64,000 nt of DNA from positions 1 to 64,000 of the forward strand of contig MAAI01000090.1 of the NCBI GenBank assembly GCA_002163115.1. Direction: 5' to 3'. Positions 17,984 to 28,423 of the stretch are shown piece by piece. Position 1 is the stretch's first letter. Each line of letters starts with the position of its first letter. Below the pieces are notes generated by a model. That model searched no databases. It was not told where the DNA came from and saw only the letters and a program-made list of their open reading frames with translations. This stretch comes from Methylophaga sp. 41_12_T18. GTDB taxonomy: Bacteria; Pseudomonadota; Gammaproteobacteria; Nitrosococcales; Methylophagaceae. The position numbers and the translations under genes are program-made.

Positions 17984-18139
17984 AAGCTTAACCTCTCTTT
18001 CTTTTAATTTAGTGAATAATAAATGTTGCGGTGTAACTCCTACGTTTTAAAAAATGACCGTACAATATTTCTTATACCTAGTTCAGATAGGTGTGTAAAG
18101 TGAGAGCCAGATCGTTGAGTTGCAATAGGTTAGTTTGAT

Positions 18140-18934
18140 ATGTGGATTTGGTTGAGTTTTGCGTTGATTGGCTGTTTAGCTGGCATGTCTGCTGGCCTGC
18201 TAGGTCTGGGCGGTGGCTTAATTATTGTGCCGACTTTACTGTTGGTATTTCATCTACAAGGTTTGCCAGCCGAGCAATTAGTGCATATCGCGATTGCGAC
18301 ATCGCTGATGACGATTACTGTCACTGCCTTATCGTCAACCTTTGCTCATCATCGCCAGCAAAATATTAATTGGTCGGCAGTGAAACAGTTGACACCAGGT
18401 TTAGTGCTGGGTGGCATAGTAGGTGCTTATCTAGCAATCTCGATAGAGGGGGCGGTATTAAAACGTTGTTTTGCTATCTACGCCTTAGTTGTTGCGCTGC
18501 GAATGTGGTTTCCTTTGACGGTAGCGGTTGATGAATCATTATTAAAAACAGTAAAAGTAGGATTAGCCGGGACTGTTATTGGCATTATTTCAGCGATAGT
18601 CGGCATCGGTGGCGGCTCATTAACCGTGCCGTATTTAGTGATGGCCAAGCAGTCGATGACTAAAGCGGTGGGGACTGCGGCAGCCTGTGGTTTTCCAATT
18701 TCAGTGGCTGCGGTGCTTGGTTTTATTGCTTTTGGTCAAAATAATGCGACAATTAACGATAGTTGGCTGATGGGCGCTGTCCATTGGCAAGCCTTTTTGG
18801 GTATTATCGCGACTAGTATTATTTTTGCTCCGTTAGGTGCCAAGTTGGCAACGCGTCTGCCAGTGAAGGTGTTGCGGCAATTGTTTTCAATAGCATTATT
18901 ATTGGTAGCATTAAGTTTATTTATAACAAATTAA
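18140..18934 (+). CDS. TauE/SafE family anion permease
   Basis: A 264-residue protein with about eight helices in two related halves. Glycine-rich helix starts are seen in GMSAGLLGLGGGLIIVPTLL (residues about 14-33) and GIISAIVGIGGGSLTVPYLV (about 150-170), the duplicated signature of the TauE/SafE (DUF81) family. Members export sulfite or sulfoacetate or move other small anions; the substrate here is unknown. The rubredoxin gene starts 22 bases downstream and is probably on the same transcript. Confidence 0.88.
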   Translation: MWIWLSFALIGCLAGMSAGLLGLGGGLIIVPTLLLVFHLQGLPAEQLVHIAIATSLMTITVTALSSTFAHHRQQNINWSAVKQLTPGLVLGGIVGAYLAISIEGAVLKRCFAIYALVVALRMWFPLTVAVDESLLKTVKVGLAGTVIGIISAIVGIGGGSLTVPYLVMAKQSMTKAVGTAAACGFPISVAAVLGFIAFGQNNATINDSWLMGAVHWQAFLGIIATSIIFAPLGAKLATRLPVKVLRQLFSIALLLVALSLFITN

Positions 18935-18956
18935 GTAGCTAAATTGAGGTGGAACA

Positions 18957-19121
18957 GTGAAGAAGTGGATTTGTGTGATTTGTGGTTTTGTTTATGACGA
19001 AGAAAAAGGACTGCCTGAAGAAGGAATTCCACCGCAAACGCGTTGGGAAGATGTACCAGAAGATTGGGAATGTCCTGATTGTGGCGTTGGTAAATCAGAT
19101 TTTGAAATGATAGCAGCCTGA
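18957..19121 (+). CDS. Rubredoxin
   Basis: A 54-residue rubredoxin read from a GTG start at 18957 behind a GGTGG ribosome binding site. The four iron-binding cysteines occur as the two CxxC knuckles [15 protein letters not shown] and [12 protein letters not shown]. The aromatic core positions and the [18 protein letters not shown] stretch are standard. It is a one-electron carrier in the cytoplasm, usually to oxygenases or peroxide/superoxide-reducing enzymes; the partner is not evident here. It is below the size usually reported by ORF finders. Confidence 0.95.
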   Translation: MKKWICVICGFVYDEEKGLPEEGIPPQTRWEDVPEDWECPDCGVGKSDFEMIAA

Positions 19122-19217
19122 TTCGATTGTAATAAACAACTAAATTGAGTTTTATAGCAAGACAAACTCTTATATAATTGTGCGGTTTATTTATTTGAAA
19201 TATGGAGTACCACCACC

Positions 19218-19757
19218 ATGAATCTTGACCGCGTTGGCTCGGGTAAAAACTTACCAGATGATATCAATGTCATCATTGAAATTCCTTCTCATTCTGATCC
19301 TGTTAAATATGAAGTAGATAAAGAAACAGGCGCACTGTTTGTTGATCGCTTTATGAACACAGCGATGTTCTACCCATGTAACTACGGTTACGTGCCACAC
19401 ACTTTATCTGATGATGGTGATCCGGTTGATGTATTGGTGGTAAGCCCATACGCATTAATTAGTGGTTCTGTGGTTGAGTGTCGTCCAGTCGGCATGTTGA
19501 AAATGACGGATGAGTCAGGTGAAGATGCAAAAATCATTGCTGTTCCACACGACCCTATGTATGACAATGTGAAAGATATAACGGACGTAGAACCACGTTT
19601 ATTAGCGCAACTTTCTCATTTCTTTGAGCACTACAAAGATTTAGAAAAAAACAAATGGGTAAAAATTGAAGGTTGGGTTGGCATTGATGAAGCAAAAGCT
19701 GAAATCATGGCTAGCGTAGAACGTTACAACGACGCACCTGTTAAACCACAATTTTAA
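19218..19757 (+). CDS. ppa: Inorganic pyrophosphatase (soluble, family I)
   Basis: A 179-residue family I pyrophosphatase hydrolysing PPi to two phosphates with Mg2+. Active-site segments are intact: [26 protein letters not shown], and [13 protein letters not shown] with the metal-binding aspartates; the later [15 protein letters not shown] and [16 protein letters not shown] also match. A TATAAT box lies at 19173-19178 upstream. A strong intrinsic terminator follows. Having both this enzyme and HppA lets the cell either discard or conserve the energy of PPi. Confidence 0.97.
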   Translation: MNLDRVGSGKNLPDDINVIIEIPSHSDPVKYEVDKETGALFVDRFMNTAMFYPCNYGYVPHTLSDDGDPVDVLVVSPYALISGSVVECRPVGMLKMTDESGEDAKIIAVPHDPMYDNVKDITDVEPRLLAQLSHFFEHYKDLEKNKWVKIEGWVGIDEAKAEIMASVERYNDAPVKPQF

Positions 19758-19775
19758 TTAACCATTTTTGGTTTT

Positions 19776-19815
19776 TTCGGCGAGCTGATTTTACGATCAG
19801 TCTCGCCGAAGTTTT
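19776..19815 (+). terminator. Intrinsic terminator of ppa
   Basis: TTCGGCGAGCTGAT at 19776-19789 pairs with ATCAGTCTCGCCGAA at 19796-19810 (one extra base), a long stem with a six-base loop, followed by GTTTTAT. It lies about 20 bases after the ppa stop and just ahead of serB. Confidence 0.85.
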
Positions 19816-19834
19816 ATCTGAACTAGGATAATTT

Positions 19835-20677
19835 ATGACACGTTTGGTCTTACAAGGGCAAAACCTGACTAATGAAGCAGTTAATGAAATTGCTGACAAA
19901 TGTCAGGCAACAGCTGATATAACATCGCAATTTACTGTGATTGAGAATGTAAAAGTAACTCAAGCAGATGTTGATGCTTTGCGAACAGCGTACCCATTTG
20001 ATATCAACTTAATGCCTGAGCAATTTAATCCTTCAGCAGCTAAATTACTGGTCACTGATATGGATTCAACATTAATCAGTATTGAATGCATAGATGAAAT
20101 TGCTGACTTTATTAATGTTAAGCCGCAAGTGGCTGAAATTACTGAAGCAGCGATGCGTGGTGACATTGATTTTGAAACCTCGTTACGTAAACGCGTGTCT
20201 TTATTAAAAGGTCTAGATGTTAGTGCATTAGAACGTGTTTATTTGGAACGATTACAGCTAAACCCTGGCGCAGAAGTAATGCTGAAAACGTTGCAGCAAC
20301 AGGGTATCAAAACAGCATTGGTTTCTGGTGGATTCACCTTTTTCACTGAGCGCTTAAAGCAACGTTTAGGTTTAGATTTCACCATGGCTAATGTATTAGC
20401 TGAGCATAATGGTAAATTGACTGGCGAAGTAGCAGGCGACATTTGTGGTGCGCAAGCGAAAGCTGACTTTTTATTAGCACACTGTGAAAAACTTAATATT
20501 TCGCCGCAGCAAGTTGTTTCAATGGGCGATGGTGCCAATGATTTGTTGATGATGAAAGAAGCGGGTTTAAGTATTGCCTATCATGCTAAACCCACAGTAC
20601 AACAGCAAGCCAATACTGCCTTAAATTATTGTGGTCTAGAAGGTGTATTAGGGTTATTGCAGCTTCAATATAACTAG
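19835..20677 (+). CDS. serB: Phosphoserine phosphatase
   Basis: A 280-residue HAD-superfamily SerB, the last step of serine synthesis (phosphoserine to serine). The N-terminal ~75 residues are an ACT-like regulatory portion. The catalytic motif DMDSTLI lies near residues 76-82, motif II is ALVSGGFTFF, and the C-terminal metal site is VSMGDGANDLLMM. It has its own ribosome binding site (AGGAT) and sits between terminators or weak hairpins, so it is probably monocistronic. Confidence 0.96.
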   Translation: MTRLVLQGQNLTNEAVNEIADKCQATADITSQFTVIENVKVTQADVDALRTAYPFDINLMPEQFNPSAAKLLVTDMDSTLISIECIDEIADFINVKPQVAEITEAAMRGDIDFETSLRKRVSLLKGLDVSALERVYLERLQLNPGAEVMLKTLQQQGIKTALVSGGFTFFTERLKQRLGLDFTMANVLAEHNGKLTGEVAGDICGAQAKADFLLAHCEKLNISPQQVVSMGDGANDLLMMKEAGLSIAYHAKPTVQQQANTALNYCGLEGVLGLLQLQYN

Positions 20678-20699
20678 CATAAGCTTGAAATTAAAACTC

Positions 20700-20726
20700 T
20701 TGCCCCAACCTAGTATTACTGGGCAA
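20700..20726 (+). terminator. Weak hairpin after serB
   Basis: TTGCCC at 20700-20705 can pair with GGGCAA at 20721-20726 across a 15-base loop, followed by an AT-rich tract without a true T-run. It may weakly terminate serB transcripts before grxD. Confidence 0.3.
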
Positions 20727-20755
20727 ATAAATTATTTAAATATGAGGTTTTTAAG

Positions 20756-21070
20756 ATGGATGTAATGGAACATATCAAACAGTCGATCGAATCAAATTCG
20801 ATTATCTTATTCATGAAAGGTACACCTGAGTTTCCACAATGTGGATTTTCAAGCCGTTCATCACAAGCATTAAACGCCTGTGGCGTAGAATATGCTTCTA
20901 TAGACGTATTGGCACAGCCTGAAGTACGTGCCAATCTACACCGCTATGCAGATTGGCCTACTTTTCCACAACTTTATGTCAACGGTGAGTTGGTTGGTGG
21001 TTGTGACATCATCATGGAAATGTATGAAAACGGTGATTTGAAAACTTTAGTTGAGCAAGCGAGTAAATAA
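20756..21070 (+). CDS. grxD: Monothiol glutaredoxin (CGFS type)
   Basis: A 104-residue Grx4-type monothiol glutaredoxin with the CGFS active site at residues 29-32 ([10 protein letters not shown]). The [19 protein letters not shown] segment forms the glutathione-binding cis-Pro and GG region. These proteins bind a [2Fe-2S] cluster with glutathione as a bridged dimer and deliver iron-sulfur clusters or signal iron status. The clpS start lies five bases after its stop, so grxD-clpS-clpA may share a transcript. Confidence 0.96.
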   Translation: MDVMEHIKQSIESNSIILFMKGTPEFPQCGFSSRSSQALNACGVEYASIDVLAQPEVRANLHRYADWPTFPQLYVNGELVGGCDIIMEMYENGDLKTLVEQASK

Positions 21071-21075
21071 CAACA

Positions 21076-21402
21076 ATGAGTAAAGAACAAGATCAAGATT
21101 GGCACGGTGAAAATGAATTAGCCATTGCACCCTCTAAACCAGAGTTGCAAGAGCCTCCTAAATACAGGGTGCTGATGCTAAATGATGATTACACGCCAAT
21201 GGATTTTGTGATTGAAGTGTTAGAAGGTTTGTTTGCGATGGAACGCGAACGAGCTACACGTACCATGATGCAAGTGCATACCGAAGGACAGGCAATGTGT
21301 GGCATTTTTACCTTTGAAATTGCCGAAGCAAAAGTCGAGCAAGCGAATAGTTATGCTCAACAACATGGTCACCCCTTGCAATGTACAATGGAAGAAGAGT
21401 AA
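21076..21402 (+). CDS. clpS: ClpS adaptor for N-end rule degradation
   Basis: A 108-residue ClpS. The core [20 protein letters not shown] with the substrate-pocket N-D-D residues and the downstream [20 protein letters not shown] are diagnostic. ClpS binds proteins with N-terminal Leu, Phe, Tyr or Trp and passes them to ClpAP. The first ~30 residues form the flexible tail that enters the ClpA pore. It lies directly upstream of clpA, 38 bases apart, the standard arrangement. Confidence 0.97.
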   Translation: MSKEQDQDWHGENELAIAPSKPELQEPPKYRVLMLNDDYTPMDFVIEVLEGLFAMERERATRTMMQVHTEGQAMCGIFTFEIAEAKVEQANSYAQQHGHPLQCTMEEE

Positions 21403-21440
21403 TACTAATACCGTGACTGAATATAAAGGCGGACCCGCAT

Positions 21441-23690
21441 ATGTTAAGTAAAGAGCTCGAACAAACGTTAAGCCAAGCATTTAGTTATGCTCGCAAACGC
21501 TCTCATGAGTTTCTTACCGTTGAGCATCTGTTATTAGCATTGCTTGAAAATGGCCAAGCATTAGCGGTGTTAAAAGCATGTGAGGTAGATATTGCTAATT
21601 TACGCCAAGAATTAAATGATTTCTTGGCTGATAATTTACCCACGTTAGCTGAAAATAGTGATCGAGAAACACAGCCTACCTTAGCATTTCAACGTATTTT
21701 GCAACGTGCAGTGATGCATGTGCAGTCATCAGGTGGCAATGAAGTGACGGGGGCTAATGTTTTAGTTTCGATATTCTCTGAACAACAGTCACAAGCGGTT
21801 TACTTACTGCAAAAACAAGAAATAACACGGCTCGATATCGTCAATGCTATTAGTCATAGTAATGTAGATGATGTTATCGAAATTGAAGCTGATGAAACAC
21901 TGACTGAGGTTGAGTCGAGCGGTGATAGTAAAAACCCATTAGCCTTATATGCTACTAATTTAAATGAGCGGGCGATTGAAGGTAAGATTGATCCCTTAAT
22001 TGGTCGAGCTCATGAAATTGAGCGTACATTACAAATTCTCTGCCGTCGTCGAAAAAATAACCCCTTATTTGTTGGTGAAGCAGGGGTAGGTAAAACAGCG
22101 CTAGCGGAAGGCTTAGCTAGACGTATAGTGGCTGGTGAAGTGCCGGCAATATTAGAAAATGCTGTTATTTATTCGCTCGATATGGGCGCTTTAGTTGCTG
22201 GTACCAAATACCGTGGTGATTTTGAAAAACGCTTAAAAGCATTATTACGTGAAGTGAAAGAGCATGATGACGCGGTGCTATTCATCGATGAAATACACAC
22301 CGTCATCGGCGCGGGTTCTGCTGGTAATAGCGCTATGGATGCAGCTAATTTACTGAAACCATTGTTAGCCAGTGGCGAATTGAAATGCATCGGCTCGACA
22401 ACCTTCCAAGAATACCGAGGTATTTTTGAACACGATCATGCCTTGGCGCGACGTTTCCAAAAAATTGATGTGCCGGAACCTACGGTTGCTGAAACGGTTC
22501 AAATTTTAAAAGGTCTTAAACCAGGCCTAGAAGAACATCATGAAGTGCGTTATTCAAATGCGGCATTAGAGGCTGCAGCAGAGTTGGCTGAACGTCATAT
22601 CAATGATCGATTCTTACCTGATAAAGCGATTGATGTTTTAGATGAAGTCGGTGCGGCGCAACGTATTTTACCTAAGTCAAAACGCAAGAAAATGATTGGT
22701 GTTAATGATGTACAAAATATCGTTGCTAAGATTGCACGTATTCCAGCTAAAACAGTCAGCAATGATGACAAAGATAACTTACGTAATTTAGATAAGAATC
22801 TTAAACATGTCATCTTTGGTCAAGACGAAGCCATTTCAGCATTAACTTCAGCGATTAAAATGGCTCGTTCTGGTTTAGGTCATCCTGAAAAACCAATGGG
22901 TACCTTCTTATTTGCAGGCCCAACAGGTGTAGGTAAAACTGAAGTCACCCGGCAATTAGCCCATAACTTAGGGGTGGAATTGATTCGCTTTGATATGTCG
23001 GAATATATGGAAAGCCATACCGTTTCGCGATTGATTGGTGCACCTCCAGGTTATGTTGGTTATGACCAAGGTGGGTTGTTAACTGAAGCGATTACCAAGC
23101 AACCTCATGCCGTCTTACTGTTAGATGAAATTGAAAAGGCCCACCCAGATGTCTTTAACTTGTTATTACAAGTCATGGACCACGGTACGTTAACGGATAA
23201 CAATGGCCGTAAAGCTGATTTCCGTCATGTAGTATTAGTAATGACCAGTAATGCAGGTGCTCAAGAAATGGGTCGAGCATCAATGGGCTTTACTAAGCAA
23301 GATCATCAAACTGATGGCATGGAATCGATTAAACGCACATTTAGTCCTGAGTTCCGTAATCGTCTCGATAGCATCATTCAATTTAAACCGCTTACTACCG
23401 ATGCAGTATTACGCGTTGCTGATAAAGCGATTGTTGAACTAGAAATGCTGTTGCAAGACAAACACGTTACCTTAGAAATTGCTGATGATGCTCGTCAGTG
23501 GTTGGCTGAACATGGTTATGATGTTCAGATGGGTGCGAGACCGATGGCGAGACTAGTACAAGAAAAAGTTAAACGGCCATTAGCAGATGAATTATTATTC
23601 GGTAAATTAACCAGTGGTGGTCATATTAAAGTGGTACTTCGTGATGGCGAACTGGCACTTGACCTGGTAGCTGAAACTGAAAAAGTTTAG
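21441..23690 (+). CDS. clpA: ClpA, ATPase subunit of ClpAP protease
   Basis: A full-length 749-residue AAA+ unfoldase. The N-domain (residues 1-145) binds ClpS. The first AAA module has Walker [10 protein letters not shown] and Walker [10 protein letters not shown]; the second has Walker [10 protein letters not shown] and Walker [17 protein letters not shown]. The C-terminal D2-small domain contains [20 protein letters not shown]. It threads substrates into ClpP. An AAGGCGG site precedes ATG 21441. A strong hairpin follows the gene. Confidence 0.97.
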   Translation: MLSKELEQTLSQAFSYARKRSHEFLTVEHLLLALLENGQALAVLKACEVDIANLRQELNDFLADNLPTLAENSDRETQPTLAFQRILQRAVMHVQSSGGNEVTGANVLVSIFSEQQSQAVYLLQKQEITRLDIVNAISHSNVDDVIEIEADETLTEVESSGDSKNPLALYATNLNERAIEGKIDPLIGRAHEIERTLQILCRRRKNNPLFVGEAGVGKTALAEGLARRIVAGEVPAILENAVIYSLDMGALVAGTKYRGDFEKRLKALLREVKEHDDAVLFIDEIHTVIGAGSAGNSAMDAANLLKPLLASGELKCIGSTTFQEYRGIFEHDHALARRFQKIDVPEPTVAETVQILKGLKPGLEEHHEVRYSNAALEAAAELAERHINDRFLPDKAIDVLDEVGAAQRILPKSKRKKMIGVNDVQNIVAKIARIPAKTVSNDDKDNLRNLDKNLKHVIFGQDEAISALTSAIKMARSGLGHPEKPMGTFLFAGPTGVGKTEVTRQLAHNLGVELIRFDMSEYMESHTVSRLIGAPPGYVGYDQGGLLTEAITKQPHAVLLLDEIEKAHPDVFNLLLQVMDHGTLTDNNGRKADFRHVVLVMTSNAGAQEMGRASMGFTKQDHQTDGMESIKRTFSPEFRNRLDSIIQFKPLTTDAVLRVADKAIVELEMLLQDKHVTLEIADDARQWLAEHGYDVQMGARPMARLVQEKVKRPLADELLFGKLTSGGHIKVVLRDGELALDLVAETEKV

Positions 23691-23698
23691 TCTTTAAC

Positions 23699-23740
23699 TT
23701 CAGTCCGGTAGGAGTAGTCACTACCGGACTGAAATCTACA
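23699..23740 (+). terminator. Hairpin terminator after clpA
   Basis: TTCAGTCCGGTA at 23699-23710 and TACCGGACTGAA at 23722-23733 form a perfect 12-bp stem with an 11-base loop, eight bases after the clpA stop. The following ATCTACATTT is only moderately T-rich, but the stem is very stable. Confidence 0.75.
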
Positions 23741-24026
23741 TTTATTCAAAAGCACCATGCAAATCCCAACGAAGTTATGCACCAGTAGCATGCAGTCGCA
23801 TCGGCTGTAATAAACATGTTGCTCTAACTGTTTTATTCTCAATGGAAATTATGTAACTCATTGAATTTTAATAGTATTGTTTTTGATGGTTAAAAAGTGA
23901 CCATTCTGTTGTGACTGTATGTATATAAAGGACTTACGCTTTTACCCATGACTTAATCACAGAGTTATCCACAGAAAATGTGAGTAACTTTACAGTTTTA
24001 TGACAGAGCAAAAAGCAGGCCATATT
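23741..24026. other. Convergent intergenic region between clpA and cobO
   Basis: Nearly 290 bases without a gene, between the clpA terminator and the end of the cob operon. It contains only very short frames without ribosome binding sites. One perfect DnaA-box sequence, TTATCCACA, lies at 23965-23973. A single box without an AT-rich unwinding region or repeats is not evidence for an origin. No clear intrinsic terminator for cobO is visible. Confidence 0.6.
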
Positions 24027-24635
24027 TTATAATTCGATACCTTTTTGTGCTCGAATTCCGGCACGAAAAGCATGTTTAACATCATCGATGCGACTGACAG
24101 TATCTGCGGCATCGATGATAGCTTCGGGCGCACCGCGGCCAGTGATGATGATATGCTTCATTTCAGCACGATTTTCTAGATCAGCTAATACCATATCGAT
24201 ATCTAAATAACGCATTTTTAATACGATATTTAATTCATCAAATAACACCACATCAATATCAGGATCAGCAATTAATTGCTTGCAAACCTCCCAGCCTTTT
24301 TCAGCTGAGGCGATATCTTGCTCAAGGTTCTGTGTATCCCAAGTGAAACCATCGCCCATCACATGGTATTCAACTTCATCAGGAAAACGACGATAGAAAG
24401 TTTCTTCGCCGGTGCTATAAGCTCCTTTAATGAACTGGACTACACCGACACGCATTCCATGACCTAAAGCACGAGCAACCATGCCAAAACCGGATGAGCT
24501 CTTGCCTTTGCCATTACCGGTGATGACGAGTAATAAACCTTTGTCTTGTTCGGCTTGGTTTATTTTATCGTCGACAACTTGTTTGTGACGTTGCATGCGT
24601 TTTTTATGACGTTGTTCTTTTTCGCTATCTGACAT
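24027..24635 (-). CDS. cobO: Corrinoid adenosyltransferase (CobO/BtuR type)
   Basis: A 202-residue ATP:corrinoid adenosyltransferase that adds the upper 5'-deoxyadenosyl ligand to Co(I) corrinoids. The P-loop LLLVITGNGKGKSSSGFG lies near residues 34-51 and is followed by VVQFIKGAYSTGEE and VLFDELNIVLKMRYLD. The N-terminal 30 residues are a basic helix, as in CobO/BtuR. It is the last gene of the ten-gene riboswitch-controlled operon, 11 bases after cobS. It works on both new and salvaged corrinoids. Confidence 0.95.
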   Translation of the reverse strand: MSDSEKEQRHKKRMQRHKQVVDDKINQAEQDKGLLLVITGNGKGKSSSGFGMVARALGHGMRVGVVQFIKGAYSTGEETFYRRFPDEVEYHVMGDGFTWDTQNLEQDIASAEKGWEVCKQLIADPDIDVVLFDELNIVLKMRYLDIDMVLADLENRAEMKHIIITGRGAPEAIIDAADTVSRIDDVKHAFRAGIRAQKGIEL

Positions 24636-24646
24636 AGTGCTAATTC

Positions 24647-25378
24647 CTAGAAAATGACAGCAGTGATTAAAACTGCTGTTTCAACAAGCTCGACAACAGC
24701 ACCAGCGGTATCACCTGTTGTGCCACCGAGACGTTGTTGCATCCAATATCGTAATAATAAAAATAGGCTGAAGCCAACCAGTAGTAACCAAAAGCCTGAC
24801 AGAAGTATGCTGATAATCGCTACTGCAAGTATGACTTGCTTGGAGAGCCGTCGTGGTTGCTGATTAATTAATAAGGCACCGATGCCATTTTTCCTGACAT
24901 AAGGTGTGGTTAAAAATAACAAGGGTAGTGAGGTTCTGGCTAAGGTGATGGCAAACACGATGGCTAAGTAGTTTTGTTCAGCAATAAGCTCGGTGAGCAT
25001 GACCCATTTAATCGCCAACACTAAAAATAGAATGCTGACAGCAATAGGACCACTGGTTGGATCCTTCATGATTGCTAAGGTTTTACTTTTATCTCCTAAG
25101 CCGCCTAACCAAGCATCAGCACTATCCGCTAAACCATCTAGGTGTAGGCCACCGGTTAATATTACCCAGCAGCTCAGCACTAATATTGCAATCACCGCTG
25201 GCGATTGATTGTCTAATAGGCTGGCAATAGCAACTAATATAGTGGCCATGATCAGGCCAACGACAGGGTAGAATAATAAAGAATAACCGATGGTTTTATC
25301 AGCAACAGGTTCAGTTAACTTAACCGGTAATATGGTCAGAAACTGGATCGCGATTAATAATGCTTGCAACTGGAACAT
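24647..25378 (-). CDS. cobS: Adenosylcobinamide-GDP ribazoletransferase
   Basis: A 243-residue membrane protein (cobalamin synthase) that joins adenosylcobinamide-GDP with alpha-ribazole or its phosphate. It has several helices and the conserved acidic motif GGLHLDGLADSADAWLGG near residues 77-94, followed by the KDPTSGPIA motif. The start overlaps the cobT stop by one base (TAATG). Named here after the Salmonella gene; the Pseudomonas equivalent is CobV. Confidence 0.95.
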   Translation of the reverse strand: MFQLQALLIAIQFLTILPVKLTEPVADKTIGYSLLFYPVVGLIMATILVAIASLLDNQSPAVIAILVLSCWVILTGGLHLDGLADSADAWLGGLGDKSKTLAIMKDPTSGPIAVSILFLVLAIKWVMLTELIAEQNYLAIVFAITLARTSLPLLFLTTPYVRKNGIGALLINQQPRRLSKQVILAVAIISILLSGFWLLLVGFSLFLLLRYWMQQRLGGTTGDTAGAVVELVETAVLITAVIF

Positions 25379-26436
25379 TATGATTTAGCTGATACAGAGG
25401 CTTCTTCAAAGGTGGCCATTTTATTATGTAAGGCACAGGCAATACGAATCAGCGGCACAATACTAGCTGCGCCACTGGCTTCGCCTAAACGCATACTCAT
25501 ATCGAGTAATGGTTCAGCCTGTAATGCTTGCATCACGATGCGATGGCCCGGCTCTTTTGAATTGTGACTATAGATAAACCATTGAGTCGCTTCAGAACTT
25601 ATTTGTCTGGCTAATAAAGCAGCAACAGTAGCAATAAAGCCATCGATAATTACTGGCAAGCCAAGCTTGGCACAGTGTAAATAAGCACCGGTCAGAGCTG
25701 CGATTTCGAAACCACCTAAGTAACGCAGCATATCGAGCGGTGTTTTCATTTGTAAGCGATGTTTGTTAATAGCCTGATTAATTATTTTGGTTTTATGTTT
25801 AACACCGGCTTTATTTAAGCCGGTACCCGGGCCGACTAATAACTCAGCATCTAACTCTAGAACTGCTGAAGCTAAAGCGGTTGCTGACGTGGTATTGCCT
25901 ATGCCCATTTCACCTGCAACATAGAGTGCAACATTGTTGTTGTTAGCTTGTTCGACATTATCACGGCCAATTAACATTGCTTGTTGGCATTGTTGTGCTG
26001 TCATGGCTGCTTGATGGAAGAAGTTAGCTGTGCCATCGGCAATACGTACATCAGTTACGCCAGTTAACGGTTCTATTTCACTGATGGTACCGAGGTTGAT
26101 AACATCGAGGTCGGCATTGAGTTCTTTGGCCAATACACTGATGGCAGCGCCACCATGAGCAAAGTTACGAATCATTTCAGCGGTTACTGTTTGTGGAAAA
26201 GCTGAAATACCTTCTGCTGCAATGCCATGATCAGCTGCAAAGACACTGATCTGAACTTTATCGGCATTAGGCTGCTCACTGGCTTGCATTGCTGCAAGTT
26301 GAATGGCGATAGACTCGAGTTTACCCAATGAGCCTGCTGGCTTAGTTAACTGTGTTTGTCGTTGTTCAGCTGCATGTTGTGCTTGATAGTCTAGTTTCTT
26401 AACCGGAGAGGCAAGCCATTGTTCAAATTCAGTCAC
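25378..26436 (-). CDS. cobT: Nicotinate-nucleotide-dimethylbenzimidazole phosphoribosyltransferase
   Basis: A 352-residue CobT that activates the lower-ligand base by moving ribose phosphate from nicotinate mononucleotide to dimethylbenzimidazole, giving alpha-ribazole phosphate. Family motifs are visible: LTKPAGSLGKLESIA near residue 30, VFAADHGIAAEGISAFPQ near 70, GEMGIGNTTSATAL near 175, and GGFEIAALTGAYL later; the late acidic HNSKEPGH region contains the catalytic glutamate. It overlaps cobU and cobS by one base each. It would use the base made by BluB, encoded in the same operon. Confidence 0.96.
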   Translation of the reverse strand: MTEFEQWLASPVKKLDYQAQHAAEQRQTQLTKPAGSLGKLESIAIQLAAMQASEQPNADKVQISVFAADHGIAAEGISAFPQTVTAEMIRNFAHGGAAISVLAKELNADLDVINLGTISEIEPLTGVTDVRIADGTANFFHQAAMTAQQCQQAMLIGRDNVEQANNNNVALYVAGEMGIGNTTSATALASAVLELDAELLVGPGTGLNKAGVKHKTKIINQAINKHRLQMKTPLDMLRYLGGFEIAALTGAYLHCAKLGLPVIIDGFIATVAALLARQISSEATQWFIYSHNSKEPGHRIVMQALQAEPLLDMSMRLGEASGAASIVPLIRIACALHNKMATFEEASVSAKS

Positions 26437-26957
26437 TACAATTGTCCTTTTAATACATGAGGTAAACCCGCGACAGTTAAAATAACACGGTCAGCTAGGC
26501 TAGCGATACGTTGGTGCAAGATGCCTATCTGATCACAATACTGACGAGAAAGTTCCCCTAAAGGCATGATGCCCATATTGGTTTCATTGCTGACAATTAT
26601 TATCTTGCCGGACATTGTAGATAAGATTGTGACGAATGCTTCAATTTCTTGCTTAAGTAAGGCTTCATCATCAGCCATTAACAGGTTCGTTAGCCAAAGC
26701 GTTAAGCAGTCAACAAGTATGCAGTTATCGTATTGGCTATGTTGTTCAATCGCCTTTGCTAATTGAATAGGAGCTTCAACAGTTAACCACTGACTAGGAC
26801 GTTGGTTTTTGTGCGCTTGAATCCGTTGCTGCATCGCCTCATCACCGGCAGTTGCGGTGGCAATATAGATGACTTCGGCTTGAGTCTGACTGGCTAATTG
26901 CTCTGCTAATAAGCTTTTGCCAGATTTAACACCACCTAATACTAAGGTTTTGTTCAT
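26436..26957 (-). CDS. cobU: Adenosylcobinamide kinase/guanylyltransferase
   Basis: A 173-residue bifunctional CobU (CobP) that phosphorylates adenosylcobinamide and then transfers GMP from GTP. The P-loop is [15 protein letters not shown] at residues 5-19. The [17 protein letters not shown] segment supplies the later nucleotide and histidine-bearing region, and [12 protein letters not shown] is typical. It overlaps cobQ by four bases and cobT by one. A kinase active on free cobinamide would also support corrinoid salvage. Confidence 0.95.
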   Translation of the reverse strand: MNKTLVLGGVKSGKSLLAEQLASQTQAEVIYIATATAGDEAMQQRIQAHKNQRPSQWLTVEAPIQLAKAIEQHSQYDNCILVDCLTLWLTNLLMADDEALLKQEIEAFVTILSTMSGKIIIVSNETNMGIMPLGELSRQYCDQIGILHQRIASLADRVILTVAGLPHVLKGQL

Positions 26958-28423
26958 TCTGCCGCCTTTGCTAAAGCAAATAATTCAGTTAACTTTTGGG
27001 TATCCATATTATCTTCAATCATGTCGGCGAGTCGTTCAATATCATGTTCTCGTAAGGCATGATAATCGACTGTGGTAGCGTTAGTTAAACCAGCCCAATT
27101 AATAATGGCATCAAAGCTAGCAGCCAATTCAAATAAACCATGCACATAAGTGCCGATAACTTGTTTATCATCACTGATAGCACCATCTTGGCCATGCTCT
27201 AGCTGGCAGAAAGATCGAGACAAAGCAGGGCCGTCGCTTCTACCGGCATGAATTTCATAACCTGCAATATCCACATCAGCAAAGCTAAGTTTACCGGATA
27301 CATTTTTGAGTTGTTTTTGTTGGGTTAATATTGTGTTCATCTCTAAATAACCTAAGGCCTGAACTTGCTTGTATTGGCCTTCGATACCATCTGGATCTGT
27401 TATTAACTTACCTAACATTTGAAAGCCACCACAGATGCCTAATAACTTACCGCCGTAGCGTAGGTGTTTATTAATCGCCTTAGGCCAAGCTGATTGTTGT
27501 AACCAAACTAAATCATCGCATACACTTTTAGAGCCGGGCAATATGATGAGGTCGGCCGGTGGAATATCTTGATCGGGGCCGACAAACTGCAAGTCTATCT
27601 GTGGGTGTAAGCGCAGTGGGTCAAAGTCAGTATGATTACTAATTCTAGGTAATACCGGCACGATCACTTTTAAGGTGTTTTCTTCTAACTCAACCTGGCT
27701 AGTGGCAATGGCATCTTCAGCTTCTAAATGCAGACCATGCAGATAAGGCAATACGCCTAACACCGGTTTGCCGGTTTCTTTCTCCAACCAGTCCAAACCT
27801 GACTGTAATAAGGCGATATCACCACGGAAACGGTTGATAACAAACCCTTGCACTCGGTTTTGTTCGGATTCAGACAATAATGCCAACGTACCGACTAAAT
27901 GGGCAAATACGCCACCACGATCAATATCGGCAACAATAATGACCGGACAATCGACTTGTTCAGCAAAGCCCATATTGGCGATATCACGATCACGTAAGTT
28001 GATTTCAGCGGGGGAACCCGCACCTTCCACCACAATCACATCATATTGTTCGCTTAACCGTTGATGCGAACTTAATACCGCCGCCATCGCGGTTGGTTTG
28101 TAGTCGTGATAAAACTTCGCTTCCATATTACTGATAGCTTGGCCGTGAATGATCACTTGCGCGCCAGTATCACTATTCGGTTTCAGCAACACCGGATTCA
28201 TATCGGTATGAGCAGGGATATTACAGGCTTGAGCCTGCACAGCTTGAGCTCGGCCAATTTCACCACCATCAACGGTTACAGCACTGTTTAATGCCATGTT
28301 TTGTGGTTTAAACGGGGCAACACGGACATTTTTTCGATATAACCAACGGCATAATGCGGCAACGAGGGTAGTTTTACCTGCATCGGAGGTGGTTCCTTGA
28401 ACCATTAAGGTACTAGCGGTCAT
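26954..28423 (-). CDS. cobQ: Cobyric acid synthase
   Basis: A 489-residue CobQ that amidates the b, d, e and g carboxylates of adenosylcobyrinate diamide. The N-terminal dethiobiotin-synthetase-like ATPase domain carries [20 protein letters not shown], and the C-terminal type 1 glutamine amidotransferase domain has the nucleophilic cysteine in [12 protein letters not shown] near residue 334 and the His/Glu region GTYVHGLFE. It overlaps cobC by 11 bases and cobU by four. Confidence 0.96.
   Translation of the reverse strand: MTASTLMVQGTTSDAGKTTLVAALCRWLYRKNVRVAPFKPQNMALNSAVTVDGGEIGRAQAVQAQACNIPAHTDMNPVLLKPNSDTGAQVIIHGQAISNMEAKFYHDYKPTAMAAVLSSHQRLSEQYDVIVVEGAGSPAEINLRDRDIANMGFAEQVDCPVIIVADIDRGGVFAHLVGTLALLSESEQNRVQGFVINRFRGDIALLQSGLDWLEKETGKPVLGVLPYLHGLHLEAEDAIATSQVELEENTLKVIVPVLPRISNHTDFDPLRLHPQIDLQFVGPDQDIPPADLIILPGSKSVCDDLVWLQQSAWPKAINKHLRYGGKLLGICGGFQMLGKLITDPDGIEGQYKQVQALGYLEMNTILTQQKQLKNVSGKLSFADVDIAGYEIHAGRSDGPALSRSFCQLEHGQDGAISDDKQVIGTYVHGLFELAASFDAIINWAGLTNATTVDYHALREHDIERLADMIEDNMDTQKLTELFALAKAAE

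Noticed and set aside
23965-23973. Perfect DnaA box TTATCCACA as a possible origin
   Set aside because: Only one box, no AT-rich unwinding element and no dnaA, dnaN or gidA neighbours. A single 9-mer is expected by chance at this scale.
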